Shown here: piece by piece, positions 63,630 through 64,000 of the stretch
How positions within the stretch are numbered: the stretch's first letter is position 1
How the letters are laid out: every line of letters starts with the position of its first letter
Assembly (NCBI RefSeq): GCF_009363115.1
Contig: NZ_CP045298.1
Location: 682,001-746,000, forward strand
Direction of reading: 5' to 3'
Length of the DNA: 64,000 nt
Source of the DNA: Paenibacillus brasilensis
GTDB lineage: Bacteria; Bacillota; Bacilli; Paenibacillales; Paenibacillaceae
Notes under the pieces: model-generated
Seen by the model: the letters and a program-made list of their open reading frames with translations, nothing else
What the model was told of the DNA's origin: nothing
Databases searched by the model: none
Made by a program: the position numbers and the translations under genes

Positions 63630-64000
63630 TTAAATGTCTGAGAAAATGTCCGTATCGCCACTTGAGGCCGCTATCACAAAAACAACGACTAAGGAAAGGA
63701 TGATCAATGTATAAATCAGTGTCCCAATAATACTACATACCAGTCCGGCAATCGCCATACCTCTGCCTTGTTCGCCATAACGATTAATTTCCTTCAGGGA
63801 AAGGCTGGACAAAATAATGCCAACTATTCCGATAATCAACCCAAGATAAGGAATGACAACCGATAAAATCCCGAGTACCATCGAGGCAACAGCCTTACTG
63901 TTTGTAGGTGGAACCACTGGGAGCTGGTTAAACGGGGCGTTATAATCGTTCGTCTCCTGAAAAGAGTCGGAAGATCGAGGCTCTTTGTATAAATCACTCA
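63630..64000 (-). CDS. DUF4190 membrane protein, start codon one base outside window
   Basis: 122 codons visible. N-terminal soluble part SDLYKEPRSSDSFQETNDYN and PFNQLPVVPPTNS, then two membrane helices (AVASMVLGILSVVIPYLGLI; GMAIAGLVCSIIGTLIYTLI) separated by SLKEINRYGEQGRG, the DUF4190 pattern. The window ends in TG on the minus strand directly before AGT GAT TTA, so an ATG at 64001 would give MSDLYKEP and a 123-residue protein. Function unknown; small membrane protein. Confidence 0.8.
   Translation of the reverse strand, partial: SDLYKEPRSSDSFQETNDYNAPFNQLPVVPPTNSKAVASMVLGILSVVIPYLGLIIGIVGIILSSLSLKEINRYGEQGRGMAIAGLVCSIIGTLIYTLIILSLVVVFVIAASSGDTDIFSDI

Overview
The window looks like a low-to-mid GC, spore-forming Firmicute of the Paenibacillus polymyxa type. 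Support comes from the 3' end of a butanediol dehydrogenase gene, a secreted GH5 glucanase and a PL1 pectate lyase, an E. coli-type long threonine synthase, a FabV enoyl reductase, a collagen-like/DUF4183 gene pair, DUF1540 and DUF4190 proteins, strong AAGGAGG ribosome binding sites and frequent TTG/GTG starts. I saw no rRNA, tRNA or CRISPR array.

Layout. 0-15 kb is mostly backbone: bdhA end, an iron-siderophore binding lipoprotein behind a Fur box and a decayed AraC regulator, a TerD-vWA protein, an amino-acid permease, a VanZ-RDD membrane protein, a marR-nitroreductase pair, gdhA, thrC, and the tldD-tldE protease pair. 15-31 kb is accessory and full of mobile DNA: an intact IS3-family element (15.4-16.7 kb), a cargo of VOC, DJ-1/PfpI, truncated WYL and DGC genes, an IS66-type unit with terminal repeats and an 8-bp target duplication carrying an alpha/beta hydrolase (19.67-23.20 kb), a tetR/nitroreductase divergent pair, a VgrG/Pvc8-like remnant, an IS1380-family element with one nonsense codon (26.72-28.31 kb), and a GC-richer AraC/aldo-keto reductase pair. 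31-46 kb holds a sensor-kinase/sugar-permease deletion chimera, an oxidoreductase, the two secreted polysaccharide-degrading enzymes (both behind LacI/CcpA-type operators), a quinone reductase with its TetR, collagen-like/DUF4183 surface proteins, a lone OppD and a two-component system. 46-53 kb is a secreted Lys/His/Ala-rich protein and a giant 2032-residue protein made of 181 ten-residue repeats with a fibre-tip-like C-terminus. 53-57 kb has fabV, a DUF1540 gene, an unexplained perfect Fur box, and an ECF sigma/anti-sigma pair. 57-63 kb is an AT-rich island with an ABC exporter, an N-terminally deleted radical-SAM/SPASM peptide maturase, a BcrAB-like ABC transporter and an integrase fragment; it is bounded by a ~0.5 kb direct duplication of the sigma-factor locus. 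The window ends in a DUF4190 gene whose start codon lies one base outside.

Best leads: (1) the giant decapeptide-repeat fibre with 510-bp and 900-bp higher-order repeats; (2) a perfect orphan Fur box overlapping a good leftward sigma-A promoter, predicted to make an RNA antisense to the DUF1540 gene; (3) the IS66-type passenger unit inserted into one copy of a duplicated ~90-bp element; (4) the kinase-permease chimera; (5) the decayed ranthipeptide-like island between duplicated flanks. All functional statements are from reading the sequence; no database search was possible.
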